Assembly: GCF_003347635.1 (NCBI RefSeq)
Contig: NZ_QDFY01000001.1
Coordinates: 124,001 to 188,000 of the forward strand
DNA length: 64,000 nucleotides
Direction of reading: 5' to 3'
Origin: Sphingosinicella terrae
GTDB taxonomy: Bacteria; Pseudomonadota; Alphaproteobacteria; Sphingomonadales; Sphingomonadaceae
Made by a program: the position numbers and the translations under genes. Under the pieces are notes generated by a model. It was not told where the DNA came from and made no database searches. It saw only the letters and a list, made by a program, of their open reading frames with translations. Shown in pieces: positions 44,503 through 56,463 of the stretch; within the stretch, counting starts at the first letter, position 1, and the number at the start of each line of letters is the position of its first letter.

Positions 44503-45570
44503 ATGACCGCCTGGTTCCAGTCCCAGCTCGGCACCGGCTTCGGCTGGTTCGTCTCCAACCTCATCCTGGTGCTGCTCATCGCGCTTCCGCTGATGCTGGC
44601 GGTGGCGATGATCATCTATGCCGACCGCAAGATCTGGGCGGCGATGGCGCTGCGGCGCGGCCCCAATGTGGTCGGGCCGTTCGGGCTGCTGCAGAGCTTC
44701 GCCGACGGCCTCAAGGTCTTCCTCAAGGAGACCATCATCCCGTCCTCGGCCAATCGCGGCCTGTTCATCATCGCGCCGATCATCACCTTCACCGTGGCGT
44801 TGATCGCCTGGGCGGTGATCCCCTTCGGCCCCGGCCCGGGCGGCGCGATGATGGTGCTCGCCGACATCAATGTCGGCCTGCTCTACCTCCTCGCCGTCTC
44901 CTCGCTGGGGGTCTACGGGATCATCATCGCCGGCTGGGCCTCCAACTCGAAATATCCTTTCTACAGCGCCTTGCGGGCCGCCGCTCAGATGGTGTCCTAT
45001 GAGGTGTCGATCGGCTTCGTGCTGATCCCGGTGATCCTCTGGGCCGGCTCGTTCAACCTGTCGGCGATCATCGCCGCCCAGCAGGGCCATGTTCTCGGCT
45101 TTTTGAACGGCTTCGGCTTCAACCCCCTGTTGTTCCCGCTGGCGGTGATCTTCCTCATCTCGGCCATGGCCGAGACGGCGCGCGCGCCTTTCGACCTCAC
45201 CGAGGCGGAGAGCGAGCTCGTCGCCGGCTACCAGACCGAATATAGCTCGATGAGCTTCGCGCTCTTCTGGCTCGGCGAATATGGCAACGTGCTCTTGATG
45301 TGCGGCATGACCGCCGTGCTCTTCTGGGGCGGCTGGCTGCCGCCGGTCGACTGGGCGCCGCTTTACTACGTCCCCGGCATAATCTGGTTCTTCGCCAAGA
45401 TCTTCTTCTTCTTCTTCGTGTTCAGCTGGGTGAAGGCGACGGTGCCGCGCTTCCGCTACGACCAGCTGATGCGCCTCGGCTGGAAGATCTTCCTCCCCAT
45501 CTCGCTGATCTGGGTGTTCCTGGTCTCGGGATATCTGATGCTCCAACGCGACGGGATGCTACCGTGGTGA
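44503..45570 (+). CDS. nuoH: NADH-quinone oxidoreductase subunit H
   Basis: 355 residues with eight or nine membrane helices. Quinone-channel signatures: [25 protein letters not shown] in the first loop and [20 protein letters not shown]. The final codons overlap the GTG of the next, non-nuo gene (GTGA). Confidence 0.96.
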   Translation: MTAWFQSQLGTGFGWFVSNLILVLLIALPLMLAVAMIIYADRKIWAAMALRRGPNVVGPFGLLQSFADGLKVFLKETIIPSSANRGLFIIAPIITFTVALIAWAVIPFGPGPGGAMMVLADINVGLLYLLAVSSLGVYGIIIAGWASNSKYPFYSALRAAAQMVSYEVSIGFVLIPVILWAGSFNLSAIIAAQQGHVLGFLNGFGFNPLLFPLAVIFLISAMAETARAPFDLTEAESELVAGYQTEYSSMSFALFWLGEYGNVLLMCGMTAVLFWGGWLPPVDWAPLYYVPGIIWFFAKIFFFFFVFSWVKATVPRFRYDQLMRLGWKIFLPISLIWVFLVSGYLMLQRDGMLPW

Positions 45571-46085
45571 GCGGCCCAGTCCTGGTCTTGGCAGTGCTGG
45601 CAGCGGGCCAGGCGATTGCGCTGCCTCCACGGCCACCAATCCCAAATCCGCCTCCGGTCAGTGCCGATCCGCTCTCGGGACTTTCGTGGGATTGCGATCT
45701 CCAGACAGCGGAGGGGGAGGGGCTAAAGCTTGCGGGACGATTTGGGGAGATACTGGTACCAGTGCGGGGGGATGACCGCACACCTGCTGTGCAGATCGAA
45801 CTGACGAGCGACACAGATAACCGGTTTGCTGGTTCACGAACGGCGCGTCTGAGTACCATCGGTTTCGGGACCAGGGAATATCTCGTTACCATCGACGTCG
45901 ACGAAGCCGACACTGCGCGCTATCTGATTGAATTCAGGCTCTATGCCGGATCCCCACGCGGATTTGCTCAGGCGTCGCGTGTAATTCGGCTTGCGGAGGC
46001 GCCTCGAAGTGTTGTGCCACCGCCAAGGATAGGCCCATTCGCCACCGGGTGGTGCAATCTTCATGAAGGGTTCGAAGGGATATGA
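45567..46085 (+). CDS. exported hypothetical protein between nuoH and nuoI
   Basis: 172 residues from a GTG overlapping the nuoH stop. A short hydrophobic start ([17 protein letters not shown]) looks like a signal peptide, followed by Pro-rich [11 protein letters not shown]. The core is a beta-rich domain with two cysteines (WDCDLQ and GWCNLHEGF). Base composition is clearly lower in GC than the nuo genes around it. Its stop overlaps the nuoI ATG, so it is fully embedded in the operon. No family recognised. Confidence 0.68.
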   Translation: MSGPVLVLAVLAAGQAIALPPRPPIPNPPPVSADPLSGLSWDCDLQTAEGEGLKLAGRFGEILVPVRGDDRTPAVQIELTSDTDNRFAGSRTARLSTIGFGTREYLVTIDVDEADTARYLIEFRLYAGSPRGFAQASRVIRLAEAPRSVVPPPRIGPFATGWCNLHEGFEGI

Positions 46086-46567
46086 GCGTCGCTCACTACA
46101 TCAAATCGTTCACCCTTTGGGAGTTCGTGCTCGCGCACTGGCTGACCTTGAAATATTTCTTCAAGCCCAAGGCGACGATCAACTATCCCTATGAGAAGAA
46201 TCCGATCTCGCCGCGCTTCCGGGGCGAGCATGCGCTGCGCCGCTATCCGAACGGCGAGGAGCGCTGCATCGCCTGCAAGCTGTGCGAGGCGGTCTGCCCG
46301 GCGCTGGCGATCACGATCGAAGCCGAGCCGCGCGAGGACGGCAGCCGGCGCACGACCCGCTACGACATCGACATGACCAAGTGCATCTATTGCGGCCTCT
46401 GCCAGGAGGCCTGCCCGGTCGATGCGATCGTCGAGGGACCCAACATGGATTTCTCGACCGAGACCCGCGAGGAGCTGATCTACGACAAGACCAAGCTGCT
46501 CGAGAATGGCGACCGCTGGGAGCGCGCGCTGGCCGCGAACCTTGCCGCCGACGCCCCCTACCGTTAA
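46082..46567 (+). CDS. nuoI: NADH-quinone oxidoreductase subunit I
   Basis: 161 residues. Two 8-Fe ferredoxin motifs, [16 protein letters not shown] and [16 protein letters not shown], carry clusters N6a and N6b. It bridges NuoG to NuoB. The start overlaps the preceding hypothetical gene (ATGA). A family A repeat follows. Confidence 0.97.
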   Translation: MSVAHYIKSFTLWEFVLAHWLTLKYFFKPKATINYPYEKNPISPRFRGEHALRRYPNGEERCIACKLCEAVCPALAITIEAEPREDGSRRTTRYDIDMTKCIYCGLCQEACPVDAIVEGPNMDFSTETREELIYDKTKLLENGDRWERALAANLAADAPYR

Positions 46568-46615
46568 TCGCGCCGCAAGATTCGAAGAGCCCCGAAGGCC
46601 CATGCAACGCACCAT

Positions 46616-46701
46616 CGTCGTTCCTGCGAAGGCAGGAATCCGGACTGACCTAGAGCCAGGCGCCGCGGCTGCCTGGGCCCCTGGCTTCTCAGGGGTGACG
46701 G
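46616..46701. repeat. palindromic intergenic repeat, family A (nuoI-nuoJ)
   Basis: CGTCGTTCCTGCGAAGGCAGGAATCCGGAC gives one hairpin (TTCCTGC/GCAGGAA) and CCAGGCG...GCCTGGGCCCCTGG another, ending GGGGTGACGGG. It is a member of the family that also lies at 18908, 47648, 51414 and 57264. Confidence 0.65.
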
Positions 46702-46714
46702 GAGACATGCGGGC

Positions 46715-47326
46715 ATGATCCAGGTCTTCGTCTTCTACCTGTTCGCCATCCTCGTCGTCGCCTCGGGCGTGATGACGATCGGCTCGCGCAACCCGGTCCA
46801 CTCGGTGCTCTGGCTGATCCTCGCCTTCTTCAACGCCGCCGGCCTGTTCCTGCTGATCGGCGCCGAGTTTCTCGCCTTCCTTTTGGTCATCGTCTATGTC
46901 GGTGCCGTCGCCGTCCTGTTCCTGTTCGTCGTGATGATGCTCGACGTCGACTTCGCCGAGCTGCGCGCCGGCATCGCCCGCTACTGGCCCTTGGGCTTCG
47001 GCCTCGCCGGCATCCTCCTCGCCGAGATCGTGCTGGCGGTGCTCGCCTGGAATGCCGGCGGGCTCGACACCGGCCGCCGTCCGGCCGAGGCCGCGGCGGA
47101 GGTGTCGAACATCGAGGCGCTCGGCCAGCTCCTCTACACCCGCTATCTGTTCATCTTCGAGGCGGCCGGGATCGTCCTGCTCGTCGCCATGGTCGGCGCC
47201 ATCGTCCTCACCCGCCGCCGCCGCTCCGACGTGCGGCCGCAGAACGTGTCGAGCCAGGTGCGCCGCCGCCCCGGCGAGGCCATCCGCAACGTGCAGCCGC
47301 CGGTGGGGCAGGGAGTCGAGCTGTGA
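46715..47326 (+). CDS. nuoJ: NADH-quinone oxidoreductase subunit J
   Basis: 203 residues with five membrane helices; the [20 protein letters not shown] segment is the NuoJ signature with the pi-bulge helix. The C-terminal 30 residues are basic and hydrophilic. The stop overlaps the nuoK GTG. Confidence 0.95.
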   Translation: MIQVFVFYLFAILVVASGVMTIGSRNPVHSVLWLILAFFNAAGLFLLIGAEFLAFLLVIVYVGAVAVLFLFVVMMLDVDFAELRAGIARYWPLGFGLAGILLAEIVLAVLAWNAGGLDTGRRPAEAAAEVSNIEALGQLLYTRYLFIFEAAGIVLLVAMVGAIVLTRRRRSDVRPQNVSSQVRRRPGEAIRNVQPPVGQGVEL

Positions 47327-47628
47327 TTGGTCTGGGTCACTATCTCGCCGTCGGCGCGATCCTGTTCGTGCTCGGCGTGCTCGGCATCTTCCTCAACCGC
47401 AAGAACGTCATCATCATCCTGATGGCGATCGAGCTCATCCTTCTGAGCGTCAACATCAACCTGGTCGCCTTCTCCGCCTTCCTCGGCGACATGACAGGCC
47501 AGGTCTTCGCGATGTTCGTGCTCACCGTCGCCGCCGCGGAAGCGGCGATCGGCCTGGCCATCCTCGTCATCTATTTCCGCAACCGCGGCACCATCGCGGT
47601 CGACGACATCAACCAGATGCGGGGGTGA
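47323..47628 (+). CDS. nuoK: NADH-quinone oxidoreductase subunit K
   Basis: 101 residues from a GTG, with three membrane helices. The two conserved membrane glutamates are in [15 protein letters not shown] and [14 protein letters not shown]. Antiporter-like subunit of the proton-pumping arm. A family A repeat separates it from nuoL. Confidence 0.96.
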   Translation: MIGLGHYLAVGAILFVLGVLGIFLNRKNVIIILMAIELILLSVNINLVAFSAFLGDMTGQVFAMFVLTVAAAEAAIGLAILVIYFRNRGTIAVDDINQMRG

Positions 47629-47647
47629 CGCCAGTGACCAGCACCCT

Positions 47648-47733
47648 CGTCATCCCAGCGGAAGCTGGGATCTCCCTTTTCTTCATGAGCCGTGCCCAAC
47701 GCACTGAGATCCTGGCTTGCGCCAGGATGACGG
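47648..47733. repeat. palindromic intergenic repeat, family A (nuoK-nuoL)
   Basis: TCATCCCAGCGGAAGCTGGGATCTCCC and GATCCTGGCTTGCGCCAGGATGACGG each form a hairpin and are related to each other in inverse order. The copy at 51414 has the same two hairpins and the same CTTTTCTTC between them. Confidence 0.75.
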
Positions 47734-47755
47734 TGATGGGCGAGGGGGCAGACGC

Positions 47756-49818
<2,063 letters not shown>

Positions 49819-49822
<4 letters not shown>

Positions 49823-51393
49823 CGATGGCCGGTTTCCCGATCCTCTCGGCGATCCTCGCTTTGCCGATGCTCGGCGCGCTCGCCTGCCTGTTCTCGGGCG
49901 CGCGCACGGCGCGCTGGGTGGCGCTCATGACGACGCTGGCGACCCTGGCGCTCAGCATCGGGCTTTGGCTCACCTTCGATATCGGCGGCGCCCAGTGGCA
50001 GTTCGTCGAGAATGGAGCCGGCACGCCTTTGTTCGGGGCGTTCGACTGGGCCCTCGGCATCGACGGCATCGCCCTGATGCTGATCGTGCTCACCGCCTTC
50101 CTGATGCCGATCTGCATCGCCGCCTCCTGGGAGGCGATCGGCGAGCGCGTCCAGGAATATATGGCGGCCTTCCTGTTCATGGAAACGCTGATGCTCGGCG
50201 TCTTCATGGCGCAGGACATCTTCCTCTTCTACATCTTCTTCGAGGCCGGCCTCATCCCGATGTACCTGATCATAGGCATCTGGGGCGGCCAGAACCGGAT
50301 CTACGCCGCCTACAAGTTCTTCCTCTACACCCTGCTCGGATCGGTGCTGATGCTGATCGCGATGCTGTGGATGGTGAACCATGCCGGCACCACCTTCATC
50401 CCGCAGCTCATGGTCACCGATTTCCCGCCCCAGGCGCAGACCTGGCTGTGGCTCGCTTTCTTCGCCAGCTTCGCGGTGAAGATGCCGATGTGGCCGGTCC
50501 ATACCTGGCTGCCCGACGCCCACGTCCAGGCGCCGACCGCCGGCTCGGTCATCCTCGCCGGCGTCCTGCTGAAGATGGGCGGCTACGGCTTCGTCCGCTT
50601 CTCGCTGCCGATGTTCCCGGAGGCCTCGGCCCAGCTCGTCTGGATCGTCTTCGGCCTGTCGATGGTCGCCGTCGTCTACACCTCGCTCGTCGCTTTGGTG
50701 CAGCAGGACATGAAGAAGCTGATCGCTTATTCGTCGGTCGCCCACATGGCGTTCGTCACGATCGGCCTGTTCGCCTTCAACCGCCAGGGCATCGAGGGCG
50801 GCCTCATCGTCATGCTCTCCCACGGGCTCGTCTCGGGCGCGCTCTTCCTGTGCGTCGGAATCGTCTACGATCGGCTCCATACCCGCGACATCGACCGCTA
50901 TGGCGGGCTTTCCAACAACATGCCCGCTTATGCTTTGCTGTTCATGGTCTTCACCATGGGCGCGGTCGGCCTTCCCGGCACCAGCGGCTTCGTCGGCGAG
51001 TTCCTCAGCCTGATGGGCGCCTATGCCGCGAACAGCTGGGTCGCCTTCGTCGCCACTACCGGCATCGTCCTCGGCGCCGCCTACATGCTGCTGCTCTACT
51101 GGCGGATCGCCTTCGGCACCGCCCGCACCGCCGAGGCGGCGGCGATGCCGGACCTGTCCGCGCGCGAGCTCGCCTTGCTGGCGCCGATCGCCGCTGCCGT
51201 CCTGTGGATGGGCGTCTACCCGGAAAGCTTCCTCGCGCCGATGCGCGACGACGTCACCGTCCTGCTCGACCGGATCGATCGCGCCGCGCCGGCCGGCGAC
51301 GCCCAGGTCACGCCGGGCGATCCCGCGGCGGCCGCGGCCGGTCATGGCGAGGCGGAGGATCATGGCGCGCCGGCGGCGGGGGAGGGGCATTGA
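49819..51393 (+). CDS. nuoM: NADH-quinone oxidoreductase subunit M
   Basis: 524 residues. Antiporter-like subunit with [16 protein letters not shown] near the N-terminal third and [28 protein letters not shown] as the channel signature. The C-terminal 35 residues are hydrophilic with [16 protein letters not shown]. The ATG at 49819 overlaps nuoL; 49825 is an alternative. Confidence 0.95.
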
Positions 51394-51413
51394 TGACCTT
51401 CGTCGACCCCATT

Positions 51414-51498
51414 CGTCATTCCGGCGCAAGCCGGAATCTCCCTTTTCTTCCTTGCTGCCCGAAAGGCAGTGAGATCCTGGCCATTGCCAGGATGACGG
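51414..51498. repeat. palindromic intergenic repeat, family A (nuoM-nuoN)
   Basis: TCATTCCGGCGCAAGCCGGAATCTCCC and GATCCTGGCCATTGCCAGGATGACGG form two hairpins with CTTTTCTTC between them, closely matching the copy at 47648. About 85 bases, filling most of the nuoM-nuoN spacer. Confidence 0.75.
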
Positions 51499-51517
51499 CT
51501 GCTGGAACGGCGCACTG

Positions 51518-52954
51518 ATGGCGAACGATTTCCTCCTCGTCCTTCCCGAAGAGATCATCACGCTCGGCGCGCTCGCGCTGCTGATGGCCGCCGCCTGGGC
51601 CGGCGATCGCTCGGCCAAGGTGCTGACCTGGCTGGCGGTGCTCCTTCTCGGCGTCGCCGCGGCCTTCCTGCCAGGCGTAACCGATGCCGGCGGATCCGCC
51701 TTCCATGGCCTCTTCGTTGCCGATTCCTTCGCGGCCTTCACCAAGATCGTGATGTTCGTCGGCGCCGCGATCGCCCTCCTGATGGCGTCGAGCTGGTTCG
51801 GGCGCGACGGCGACTATCGCGCCGAATATCCGGTGCTGATCCTGTTCTCGGTGCTGGGCATGTCGATCATGGTCTCGGCCACCGACCTGCTCACCCTCTA
51901 TGTCGGCCTCGAGCTGCAGAGCCTCGCCGCCTACGTGCTCGCTTCCTTCCAGCGGACCGACAGCCGCTCGGCCGAGGCGGGCCTCAAATATTTCGTGCTC
52001 GGCTCGCTCGCCTCGGGCATCCTGCTCTACGGCATCTCGCTGCTCTACGGCTTCACCGGCACGACCCTGTTCGACGGGATCGCGGCCGCGCTTGCCGCCG
52101 ACGGCGTGTCGCAGGGCGAACTGTTCGGCCTCGTCTTCGTCTTCGCCGGCTTGGCCTTCAAGATCTCGGCGGTGCCGTTCCACATGTGGACCCCCGACGT
52201 CTATGAGGGCGCGCCGACGCCGGTCACCGCCTTCTTCGCCTCGGCGCCGAAGCTCGCGGCCATTGCTCTGCTCGCCCGGGTGGCGATCGAGGCGATGGGC
52301 ACGGCGACGGACAGCTGGCGACAGATCGTGATCTTCATGGCCTTGGCCTCGACCATCCTCGGCGGAGTCGCCGCGATCGGCCAGCGCAACATCAAGCGGC
52401 TGCTCGCCTACAGCTCGATCAACAATGTCGGCTTCGCGCTGGTCGGCCTCGCGGCGGGCACGCCGGCCGGCGTCGCCTCGGTCCTCTTCTACATGACCGT
52501 CTATCTCGCGATGACCCTGGGTTCCTTTCTGGTCGTCCAGCGGATGCGTGACGCGACCGGCGCGCCGGTCGAGACGATCGCCTCGCTCTCCGGCCTCTCG
52601 CGTACCCGGCCCGGCCTGGCGCTGGCGATGGCGATCTTCATGTTCAGCCTCGCCGGCATCCCGCCCTTGTTCGGCTTCTGGCCCAAGTTCGTCGTGTTCA
52701 ACGCGGCGGTCGCGGCCGACCTGACGTGGCTGGCGGCGGTGGCGATCGCGACCTCGGTGATCAGCGCCTTCTATTACATCATGATCGTCAAGCTGATCTA
52801 TTTCGACGCGCCCGCGCCGGCTTATGCGACCACGCGCGAGCCTGTCGGGACGGGGCTGATCCTCGCTTCCGCCTTGTTCGTCTCGCCGCTCGGCTATCTC
52901 GCCATTCCCATTCTCGACCGGGCGACGCGGGTGGCGGCCGGCTCCCTCTTCTGA
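51518..52954 (+). CDS. nuoN: NADH-quinone oxidoreductase subunit N
   Basis: 478 residues. Third antiporter-like subunit; ELQSLAAYVLASF near residue 129 and FKISAVPFHMWTPDVYEGAPTPVTAF as channel signature. It closes the complex I gene set: A, B, C, D, E, F, G, H, I, J, K, L, M and N are all present. Confidence 0.96.
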   Translation: MANDFLLVLPEEIITLGALALLMAAAWAGDRSAKVLTWLAVLLLGVAAAFLPGVTDAGGSAFHGLFVADSFAAFTKIVMFVGAAIALLMASSWFGRDGDYRAEYPVLILFSVLGMSIMVSATDLLTLYVGLELQSLAAYVLASFQRTDSRSAEAGLKYFVLGSLASGILLYGISLLYGFTGTTLFDGIAAALAADGVSQGELFGLVFVFAGLAFKISAVPFHMWTPDVYEGAPTPVTAFFASAPKLAAIALLARVAIEAMGTATDSWRQIVIFMALASTILGGVAAIGQRNIKRLLAYSSINNVGFALVGLAAGTPAGVASVLFYMTVYLAMTLGSFLVVQRMRDATGAPVETIASLSGLSRTRPGLALAMAIFMFSLAGIPPLFGFWPKFVVFNAAVAADLTWLAAVAIATSVISAFYYIMIVKLIYFDAPAPAYATTREPVGTGLILASALFVSPLGYLAIPILDRATRVAAGSLF

Positions 52955-52960
52955 GGGCGA

Positions 52961-53668
52961 ATGTCCGGGGAAGGCTTCGCGCCGGAGATCCGCACGGTCC
53001 TCGCGACCGGCTCGACCAATGACGACGTCGCCGCGCTGGCCCGAACGGGCGCGCCCGAGGGCCTGTGGCTGCGGGCGGAGCGACAGACCGGCGGTCGCGG
53101 CCGGCAGAGCCGCATCTGGGTCTCCCCGCCCGGCAATCTCTATGCGAGCACGCTCGTGCGTGTGCGGCCGGACGACCCGCCGGCGGCGACGCTGGCGCTG
53201 GTGGCGGCAGTCGCTCTCCATGAGATCGTCTCGCCGCTCGCGCCGGTCGTCCGGATCAAATGGCCGAACGACCTGCTGTCGGGGGAGGCCAAGCTTGCCG
53301 GCATCCTGCTCGAGCGGGAGGGGGAGGCGGTCGTCGCCGGGTTCGGCGTCAACCTCGCGGCGTCGCCCCCCGCGCTCGACCGTCCCTCCACCAGCCTGGC
53401 GGAGCTGACGGAGTCGGCGCCGCATCCCGCCGCCTTCCTCGAGATGCTGGCCGACTCGTTCGCGCGCTGGCTCGGGAGGTGGCGGGCCGCGGGCCTCTCC
53501 CCGGTCTGCCGTCGCTGGCTCGAGGCGGCGCATCCGATCGGGACGGCCCTGTCCACGCCGGAGGGGGATGGCCTGTTCGACGGGCTCGACGCCCAGGGCG
53601 GCTTGCGGCTGCGCCTTCCCACCGGCGAGGTACGGGTGATCCACGCGGGGGACGTCTTCCTGATCTGA
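52961..53668 (+). CDS. birA: biotin-[acetyl-CoA-carboxylase] ligase
   Basis: 235 residues, catalytic domain only, without the N-terminal HTH that represses biotin genes in E. coli. Motifs are STNDDV, QTGGRGRQSRIW (adenylate loop) and KWPNDLL. The C-terminal SH3-like domain ends VIHAGDVFLI. It starts six bases after nuoN and is probably read from the nuo transcript, an arrangement common in alphaproteobacteria. Confidence 0.93.
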   Translation: MSGEGFAPEIRTVLATGSTNDDVAALARTGAPEGLWLRAERQTGGRGRQSRIWVSPPGNLYASTLVRVRPDDPPAATLALVAAVALHEIVSPLAPVVRIKWPNDLLSGEAKLAGILLEREGEAVVAGFGVNLAASPPALDRPSTSLAELTESAPHPAAFLEMLADSFARWLGRWRAAGLSPVCRRWLEAAHPIGTALSTPEGDGLFDGLDAQGGLRLRLPTGEVRVIHAGDVFLI

Positions 53669-53765
53669 CAGGGGGGAGGGAGGGGCGAGCGCCCGGCGCT
53701 TCCGGCTCGCAAAGCCTCGGCCGGCTTGATAACCAGCGTCCGCGCAACCATCGATCGGAGTGAAG

Positions 53766-54476
53766 ATGCGTCTTCTGCCGCTGGCCTTCCTGCTCTCGCT
53801 CGCCGGATGTGCGGGCAACGTCGCCGATTATGTCGGCGATCGCACCGCCATCGTCGGCCCCGAGCTCGCACGCTACGGCCTCGACGCGGAGCAGACGCGG
53901 TGCGTCGGCGCCCGGCTCACCGCGGCCCTGACGCCGCTGCAGCTGCGCCGGCTGACCCGTACCGCCGCCAGCGTGCAGCAGAGCTATTTCGGCGCCGATC
54001 GGCTCGAGCTGCGCGACCTCATGCACGTCGCCACGACGATGAGCGACCCGCAGATCCGGCTCGAGCTCGCCCGCGCCACCGAAGGCTGCGGCATCGGCGC
54101 GCCGCCGCCGGTGGCGGAGGTCTCGCCCCCGCCGCCGCCCGGCACGCCGGCCGAGCGCCCGGCCGAATGGCTCAATCTGGGCTCGGCGCCGACCGGTCAG
54201 TCGATCGCGGTCGACGCCGCCACGCTCGAGCGCGAGCCGTCCGCGCGCCGGGCCTGGTTCCGTTTGACCAACCCCGACCAGCCGGCGGATACGGGCATTT
54301 CCTACCTGCTCCGGATCGACTGCACCGGCCGCACCATCGAGGCGCTCGGCCACCGTCGCCAGGACGCCGCCGGCGCCACCACCGAGTTCCGCGAATATGC
54401 CCGCGACAGCGAAGGCCCGCTCGCCGTCGAAGGCGGCACCGTCATGGAGATCGCCTTCCTGGCGCTGTGCACGTGA
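53766..54476 (+). CDS. hypothetical lipoprotein
   Basis: 236 residues. A lipoprotein signal RLLPLAFLLSLAGCAGN gives a lipobox LAGC with C15 as the acylated residue. A helical N-terminal domain (residues 20-110) is followed by a Pro-rich linker (PPPPPGTP) and a beta-rich C-terminal domain with RIDCTGRTI, LALCT. The first domain (ELARYGLDAEQTRCVGARL) resembles small helical lipoproteins, but no family name is certain. The ATG at 53766 follows CGGAG. Confidence 0.7.
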   Translation: MRLLPLAFLLSLAGCAGNVADYVGDRTAIVGPELARYGLDAEQTRCVGARLTAALTPLQLRRLTRTAASVQQSYFGADRLELRDLMHVATTMSDPQIRLELARATEGCGIGAPPPVAEVSPPPPPGTPAERPAEWLNLGSAPTGQSIAVDAATLEREPSARRAWFRLTNPDQPADTGISYLLRIDCTGRTIEALGHRRQDAAGATTEFREYARDSEGPLAVEGGTVMEIAFLALCT

Positions 54477-54500
54477 GCTTTCGGTCCGGCGTTCGGAAAC

Positions 54501-55001
54501 TCACCTGCTCGGCCGCGTCATCCTGCCGGGAACATAGTCCCATCGCCCACCCGTGCTGCGATCCTCGCTGCGACATCTTGCGAGAGCCTCGGCGATGAGA
54601 TCGTCGTCGCTATCCTGCAGCAGGGCCTCGAGCGACTGGACGAGTTCGGGTCGAGCGAAGAAGCCTGCTGCCTCTATCAGCAGCTCGCCGACGAGATCGG
54701 ACTCGAGGGCTGCGCACAGAGGCGAAAGAGCTCGGAGATCCTGACGGCGGGCGAGCCCCCATAGCGCTTCACTTCGCGTGTCGAGATCCGTGTCGTTGAC
54801 GCGCTCGAGGAGCGCCGCGCTGACTTCTTCACAGTCGTCGTCACGAGTTGCCAAAGCGAAGGTCGCCCAATCGCGCACTTCGTCCGCCGCGTCGCGAGAT
54901 AATTCGATCAAGGACTCGACCTTCCACGCCTCGACCGGGCGGTTGCGCAGGGCCACGAGCTTGTTGGCCGTCCGGCGCCGGTCCGAAGCATCGCCCGCCA
55001 C
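54501..55001 (-). CDS. HEAT-repeat-like protein downstream of FHA gene
   Basis: 166 residues from a GTG at 55001. Three to four helical pairs with the HEAT pattern, for example AADEVRDWATFALATR, DTDLDTRSEALWGLARR and ALESDLVGELLIEAAGFFARPE. These scaffolds bind proteins. It begins 15 bases after the stop of the TagH-like gene on the same strand, so it is probably in the same operon. The ribosome site is weak and base composition is slightly less GC-rich than the neighbours. Confidence 0.75.
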   Translation of the reverse strand: MAGDASDRRRTANKLVALRNRPVEAWKVESLIELSRDAADEVRDWATFALATRDDDCEEVSAALLERVNDTDLDTRSEALWGLARRQDLRALSPLCAALESDLVGELLIEAAGFFARPELVQSLEALLQDSDDDLIAEALARCRSEDRSTGGRWDYVPGRMTRPSR

Positions 55002-55015
55002 AAAACCGCTCGTGC

Positions 55016-56185
55016 CTATAGCCGCTGCGACTTCTCCTCGAAGCCTTCGCGCAGCTGGCGTTCATAGGCCTTGCGGAACTCCTTCGAGAAGACGTCCATG
55101 AAGGCCTCGTCCGACTCGTTCTTCACCTTCACATATTCACGCTCGTAATTGCGCCAGAGGGCGGCATCCTGCAGCGCCGGGAGGATCCGGCCGAGGATTC
55201 CCGCGCTCTCCGCCCGTCGCCGGATCGATCCCGGCGAGAATCGGTCGAGCGTGGCCCGCAGCGCGCCGGGAATCGCGCGCAGCGTCGCCACCTGGTGCGC
55301 CTGCAGGTCGAGGAAGGCGTCCTCGACCGCCCGGTCCGCCTCCATGAAGCCGGGCTCGGGCGGGCTCAGCAGCCGCGCCAGCGCCTGCTCGGGCGACCGC
55401 GCGAACTTGATCGGATTATTGCCTTCCAGCTCGAGTCCCGTCGCCTCGGCGCCCATCTGCGCCTTGGCGCGCGCGCGCGCCTCGACCATGACGACCAGGC
55501 CCGAGACCAGGCGCTTGAGCAGCGATCCCGCCTTGTTCACGACCTCGGGGGACTTGGCGACGCCCTGCTCGCCAATGGCCGTGGCGGCGATGAAGGCATC
55601 GACCAGCTCGCTTGCGGTCTGCGGGTCTCCCGCCGGCGCCGCCGGCGCTTCGTCCTTCACGCCGACGCCGCCGCGCGCCCAGTCGACCTTGTTGATGTCG
55701 GCGAGCGAGTCCCACATCACCGTCACGTTCTCCGGCGGGCTGTCGTCCGCCTCGGCGCCGGCCGGAGCGGCTTCGCCCGCAGGCTGGATGATGGTCCGCT
55801 CGGGGTCGGGCGGCGGGGGAGGCGGTGGCGGAGGCGGAGGCGGAGGCGGGGGAGGCGGAGGCGGCGCGGCTTTCGCCATCGAGGCGACCAGCTCGTACTG
55901 GCCGATACGGATGACGTCGCCTTCGGCCAGCCTGTGCTCGCCGGCCATCCGGTCCGCCGCGTTGTTGAGGAAGGTGCCGTTGGTGCTGATGTCCTTCAGC
56001 ACGTAGGAGTCGCCGTCGCGCCTGATCTCGGCGTGGCGAGAGGAGATGATGTTGCCCGGATCCGGGAGGTTCCAGTCGCAATTCTTGGAGCGGCCGATCA
56101 GCGCGCTGTCGCCTTCGAGGGTGAACTGCGTCGTCACGCCTTCGGCTGCGGCCTCCGGATTGCGAAGGGTCAGGGTCAAGCTCAT
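55016..56185 (-). CDS. tagH: TagH-like FHA-domain protein (T6SS-associated family)
   Basis: 389 residues from the ATG at 56185. The N-terminal FHA domain (residues 1-102) has all phosphothreonine-binding positions: GRSKNCDW (31-38), SSRHAEI (48-54) and STNGTF (67-72). Nineteen consecutive prolines occupy residues 108-126. The C-terminal half (about 215-389) matches the ImpI/VasC-type TagH region: LVVMVEARARAKAQM, NNPIKFARSPEQALARLL, LQAHQVATLRAIPGAL and YVKVKNESDEAFMDVFSKEF. TagH proteins link a Thr kinase (PpkA) to T6SS assembly. No TssA-M gene is in the window, so either the cluster lies beyond it or this copy serves another role. Confidence 0.85.
   Translation of the reverse strand: MSLTLTLRNPEAAAEGVTTQFTLEGDSALIGRSKNCDWNLPDPGNIISSRHAEIRRDGDSYVLKDISTNGTFLNNAADRMAGEHRLAEGDVIRIGQYELVASMAKAAPPPPPPPPPPPPPPPPPPPDPERTIIQPAGEAAPAGAEADDSPPENVTVMWDSLADINKVDWARGGVGVKDEAPAAPAGDPQTASELVDAFIAATAIGEQGVAKSPEVVNKAGSLLKRLVSGLVVMVEARARAKAQMGAEATGLELEGNNPIKFARSPEQALARLLSPPEPGFMEADRAVEDAFLDLQAHQVATLRAIPGALRATLDRFSPGSIRRRAESAGILGRILPALQDAALWRNYEREYVKVKNESDEAFMDVFSKEFRKAYERQLREGFEEKSQRL
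55808..55864. repeat. CCT/CCG-type simple repeat coding 19 prolines
   Basis: A 57-base run of proline codons (CCG, CCT, CCC, one CCA; all read on the minus strand) in the TagH-like gene. On the plus strand it appears as GGCGGA/GGAGGC units. Such runs are prone to slippage and, in translation, depend on EF-P, encoded at 31041. Confidence 0.9.
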
Positions 56186-56463
56186 GCGGCCGATACATCC
56201 TTGGCTATGCTGGCGGGCCGGACCGGGAATCCGGCGGCAAGGAGGCGGCATCGTTCCGCGGCAACCGCCCCCCGGCGGCGGAAACTAGCAGGGAGGTCAG
56301 GCGGGGACAACTCGCCCCGGCGACGCCCGCGTAGAGCGTCTGCGGCCGCTCTTTTCGGGCGCGCGATCCGTCGCGGCGACGGCTCGTCTTGCCGCTCCGA
56401 TATTCATACGGTAGTAATGCCATATTCCCCATAGCCCCGGCCATTGAAGCCCCAGGAGGCATT

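Noticed and set aside
55149-56006. Plus-strand frame coding a poly-Gly stretch
   Set aside because: It is the complement of the 19-proline run in the TagH-like gene and has no motif of its own.
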